DNA of 64,000 nt from a bacterium A37T11 (GTDB lineage: Bacteria; Bacteroidota; Bacteroidia; Sphingobacteriales; Sphingobacteriaceae), in NCBI GenBank assembly GCA_900109895.1, contig FOBR01000008.1, positions 62,001 to 126,000 on the forward strand, read 5' to 3'. This document shows, piece after piece, positions 62,004-64,000 of this stretch. Numbering within the stretch: position 1 is the first letter of the stretch; the number at the start of each line of letters is the position of its first letter. The position numbers were made by a program, and so were the translations under genes. The notes under the pieces were generated by a model. The model was not told the origin of the DNA, ran no database searches, and worked only from the letters and a program-made list of their open reading frames with translations.

Positions 62004-62237
62004 CTACCGATTTAAATAATTAGACAACCCTTTTTCTTCCATAAAATCCAACAGCTCGTTCCACCAGAAGATCGAAAAGTCTTTCTTGGTGAAGACCCTT
62101 TTCTTATTGGATAAAGAGATTTCCCGGAGGGTATTAAACCCCAGAAGCGTGCTACGTAGCTTGAATTCCTCGCTCAGGGGCAATTCCTGTATGGATTGGT
62201 CCAGGATTGCTGTGTTTGGGGATGACTGGCCCATCAT
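62004..62237 (-). CDS. Small helical protein (alpha-CTD/HhH-like)
   Basis: 77 aa. Pattern LPLSEEFKLRSTLLGFNTLREI followed by a second helical pair resembles the helix-hairpin-helix of the RNA polymerase alpha C-terminal domain. Such short proteins occur near mobile DNA in Bacteroidota. Start ambiguous between ATG 62237 and 62234. Divergent from the HTH gene at 62426. Confidence 0.55.
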   Translation of the reverse strand: MMGQSSPNTAILDQSIQELPLSEEFKLRSTLLGFNTLREISLSNKKRVFTKKDFSIFWWNELLDFMEEKGLSNYLNR

Positions 62238-62425
62238 TTATCTTATTTACGATTCATATTTCGTCGTAAATATAAAAAATAATTCTTTTAATAATCAATC
62301 CTTTATCCAAAAAAGGAAGCTTTTTTTCAGGATGTCTGGGAAAACCTCTTTTACATCATCCTTTCATCTATAGGGTCTTGTTTTTCTTTGCGTTATCAGT
62401 TTATGTAACACATTTAATATAAATT

Positions 62426-62824
62426 ATGGATTCACATTTACCCTATTATTCCGTTCTCAATACAATGGTCCAGCAACAAATGGCCATGACCAGCGTACTC
62501 AAGACGATTGACATCCGGCTAGGCCAGCATCAGCACGATCAATTCAACCAATTAATGGTGCATTTACAGCACATGGACCACCGGTTGCAGGTATTTATTG
62601 ATTGTATGATCACCAAGTCACTGCCGTATAAAGAATGGCTGGACAACAACGACCTGATGGCCATGTTCAGCATCCAAAAATCTAAACTCTACGAACTCAA
62701 ACGCAGCGGCTTTTTCCGCGTCTACGACCTGGACGGGAAAGAAATGTGCCGGCATGAGGAGGTGACGCAGGCGGTGCTTGATCATCCGAAGATCTTTTTG
62801 AGCGAAAATCGGAAAGCTCATTAA
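62426..62824 (+). CDS. Helix-turn-helix domain protein (excisionase/HTH_17-like)
   Basis: 132 aa. N-terminal coiled helical half (1-65), then an HTH_17-type winged helix (about 70-120; WLDNNDLMAMFSIQKSKLYELKRSG, FRVYDLDGKEMCRHEEVTQAV). This two-part form is typical of small DNA-binding proteins next to integrative elements in Bacteroidota. No integrase is in the window. Confidence 0.75.
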   Translation: MDSHLPYYSVLNTMVQQQMAMTSVLKTIDIRLGQHQHDQFNQLMVHLQHMDHRLQVFIDCMITKSLPYKEWLDNNDLMAMFSIQKSKLYELKRSGFFRVYDLDGKEMCRHEEVTQAVLDHPKIFLSENRKAH

Positions 62825-63432
62825 ACCGTCATTCTGAGCGGAGCAAAATATTATCATTTGGCTCTGGAAATATAAAATTTCTCCCAAAGGAAAAGTGATT
62901 TTTCTCTGAAGAACATCAATTTAGCTCCAGGAATATTTCATTTAACTTTCCCGTAGAGCCATTCTTCTCTTGTGCTTATTCATTTTTCCTGAAAGAATAA
63001 GGGCATAGATCTAAGGGGTTCTCGTATTTCACTCAAGCAAAATCCTTATGCACTCGTTCATGGTCGTAGTTCTCTTAGGATTTTTCAATTTTTTCTGGAA
63101 CTAAATTATTGTGCTCAAGAAAGGAACTACGAAATTCCCTAATCTAGCCCAAGTTTTTCTTCACATCGTCATCCCGAGTGTGGGTAGTGAGAAGGAAACG
63201 TGGGGAGTCGAGGCGATGTAAATAATGGCAGAGATCCTTCGGCTACGCTCAGGATGACGTTCTGTCGTTACTTTCGTTCAGCAGGATGTTCTAATAAACA
63301 TCATGTTAAGTTTTCCACAAACCACCGTAATCTTCCACAAACTTCCTACTTCGGAGCCTGGATTGAACCGCCTTGCAGGAATCCCCATGTTTGCAGTGTT
63401 GAAAGAAAAATTAAAAAACAACAAGCAACAAA
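62825..63432. other. 608-bp non-coding region with dispersed-repeat DNA
   Basis: Contains the 93-bp repeat at 63167-63259 and a related half unit GTCATTCTGAGCGGAGC near 62829. Otherwise low-complexity AT-rich sequence with no supported gene. Confidence 0.55.
63167..63259. repeat. REP/MITE-like imperfect palindrome
   Basis: Ends CGTCATCCCGAG (63167-63178) and CTCAGGATGACG (63248-63259) are inverted (11 of 12), and the inside includes GATCCTTCGGCTACGCTC. This resembles a dispersed intergenic repeat I recall from many genomes, including Bacteroidota; copies elsewhere in this genome were not checked. Confidence 0.6.
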
Positions 63433-63861
63433 ATGCAACCATTGATTCAATTAACGGAACAGGTAGCTCAACCTGTAGCATGGGGGATCGTCAGGGAGTT
63501 GGCGGTCCAGCCAGAAAAGAGCGATCAAAAAAAGTGGATAACGTGGATTAAACACAACTACCAGCACTGGATGCTGCAACTACTGATGGTACTGCTGCTA
63601 CTCGTGGCATTCCTGCTCAGTACCTGGTACAGCTGGATGCTGGATAGGATGGCAGCACCTTTGGATGCCGGCATGCTGAGTGTACTGCTGTACGCGGTAT
63701 TGGTTACCCTGGTATTTAAACTAATCACAAGCTGGCTATGTGCCGGTATGGTCAAACCACTATTTAACAAAATAACCCCATGGCAAAAAACTTGCTTTTA
63801 TGGCTGCCTGTACTTATCGTATTTCTGGGCGCTGGTGTTGGTTTTCATCGCCGTGCTATAA
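63433..63861 (+). CDS. Membrane protein of likely conjugation-type module
   Basis: 142 aa with three predicted membrane helices (about 46-66, 80-100, 122-141) and a soluble N-terminus of about 40 residues. No named family recognised. Its last 82 nt overlap the start of the next ORF in another frame, indicating tight translational coupling. Confidence 0.6.
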   Translation: MQPLIQLTEQVAQPVAWGIVRELAVQPEKSDQKKWITWIKHNYQHWMLQLLMVLLLLVAFLLSTWYSWMLDRMAAPLDAGMLSVLLYAVLVTLVFKLITSWLCAGMVKPLFNKITPWQKTCFYGCLYLSYFWALVLVFIAVL

Positions 63862-64000
63862 TCGTTGAGACAAGGTATTTCTTGTCTCAACAACGTCAAA
63901 CCCTCCGCAAAATTTACCTCGCAGAGGTTGGGGTGCGGGAGAAGACCGGCCTGAACGACGGGCCACAAGTGGAGAAATACCTAAAAGCCGTCGGGCAGGA
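63780..64000 (+). CDS. Exported CHAP/lysozyme-like protein (3' truncated)
   Basis: Runs off the window; 73 codons visible from ATG 63780. One N-terminal membrane anchor/signal (about 4-22), then the segment YLAEVGVREKTGLNDGPQVE, which is the start of a TIGR02594/CHAP-type peptidoglycan hydrolase domain. Such anchored hydrolases occur in conjugative modules of Bacteroidota. Overlaps the preceding gene by 82 nt. Confidence 0.55.
   Translation, partial: MAKNLLLWLPVLIVFLGAGVGFHRRAIIVETRYFLSQQRQTLRKIYLAEVGVREKTGLNDGPQVEKYLKAVGQ

Noticed and set aside
63200-63445. 81-codon ORF containing DPSATLRMT
   Set aside because: This is the typical translation of the dispersed repeat and not a gene.

Overview
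The window looks like chromosomal DNA of a Bacteroidota member, most likely a Sphingobacteriaceae relative (Pedobacter/Mucilaginibacter-like). The grounds are: a SusC/SusD pair under an ECF sigma/FecR switch, 7TMR-DISM sensor kinase, DUF4369-thioredoxin, DUF4407, DUF3347 and DUF6952-type proteins, few Shine-Dalgarno sequences, and many copies of the Bacteroidota promoter (TTTG, about 20 nt, TAnnTTTG). Genus is an inference; no rRNA is present.

Layout. 1-2.9 kb: two-component signalling (a 5'-truncated sensor kinase, a receiver-kinase hybrid, a single-domain receiver). 3-14 kb: GH3 hydrolase, peptidase T, an arginase-fold protein with a degraded metal site, an SDR, a SerB-SerA-like fusion without its Rossmann domain, a DUF4369-thioredoxin, IlvE and an AsmA-like protein. 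14-24.5 kb: YebC plus a repeat-bearing partner, pheS-lipoprotein-TetR, kbl, xseAB, a DctA-type symporter, a DPP-IV-like peptidase, LMW protein tyrosine phosphatase and an unlisted 59-aa membrane protein. 24.5-29 kb: a large PIG-L deacetylase preceded by a candidate leader (promoter, 15-codon ORF, strong terminator), then a peroxiredoxin-thioredoxin-DUF6952 operon and tRNA-Arg(CCT). 29-34.6 kb: an MprF-like lipid aminoacylase overlapping a VirJ-like hydrolase, a lipoprotein, DUF4407 and tRNA-Pro(GGG). 34.6-47.4 kb: ybeY, NAD(P)-binding protein, ABC-F ATPase, mnmG (two parS-like sites in front), Ig-like lipoprotein, gamma carbonic anhydrase, divergent nadB/nadA, sdaA and an XRE regulator. 47.5-52.2 kb: a copper-type pair (DUF3347 protein and a multicopper oxidase fused to an outer-membrane barrel), an MFS exporter and a CarboxypepD_reg protein. 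52.4-60.8 kb: sigma/FecR/SusC/SusD/thioredoxin uptake locus. 60.9-64 kb: accessory DNA with small regulators, a dispersed repeat and the beginning of a likely conjugation-type module running off the edge.

How the genes work together. The sigma-FecR-SusC set is a cell-surface signalling circuit: the STN domain of SusC is expected to signal through FecR to the sigma factor. Prx-Trx-DUF6952 is a peroxide-detoxifying unit. MprF and the VirJ-like protein could make and unmake aminoacyl-phosphatidylglycerol. NadB and NadA form the aspartate-to-quinolinate arm of NAD synthesis. The DUF3347/oxidase pair probably handles copper at the envelope. Most else is housekeeping.

Most promising for new biology: the leader peptide/terminator module before the PIG-L gene, the Rossmann-less SerB-SerA fusion, the MprF-VirJ pair, the tandem parS-like sites at mnmG, the oxidase-barrel fusion, and the composition break inside susC. 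All calls are by eye; no database searches were run.
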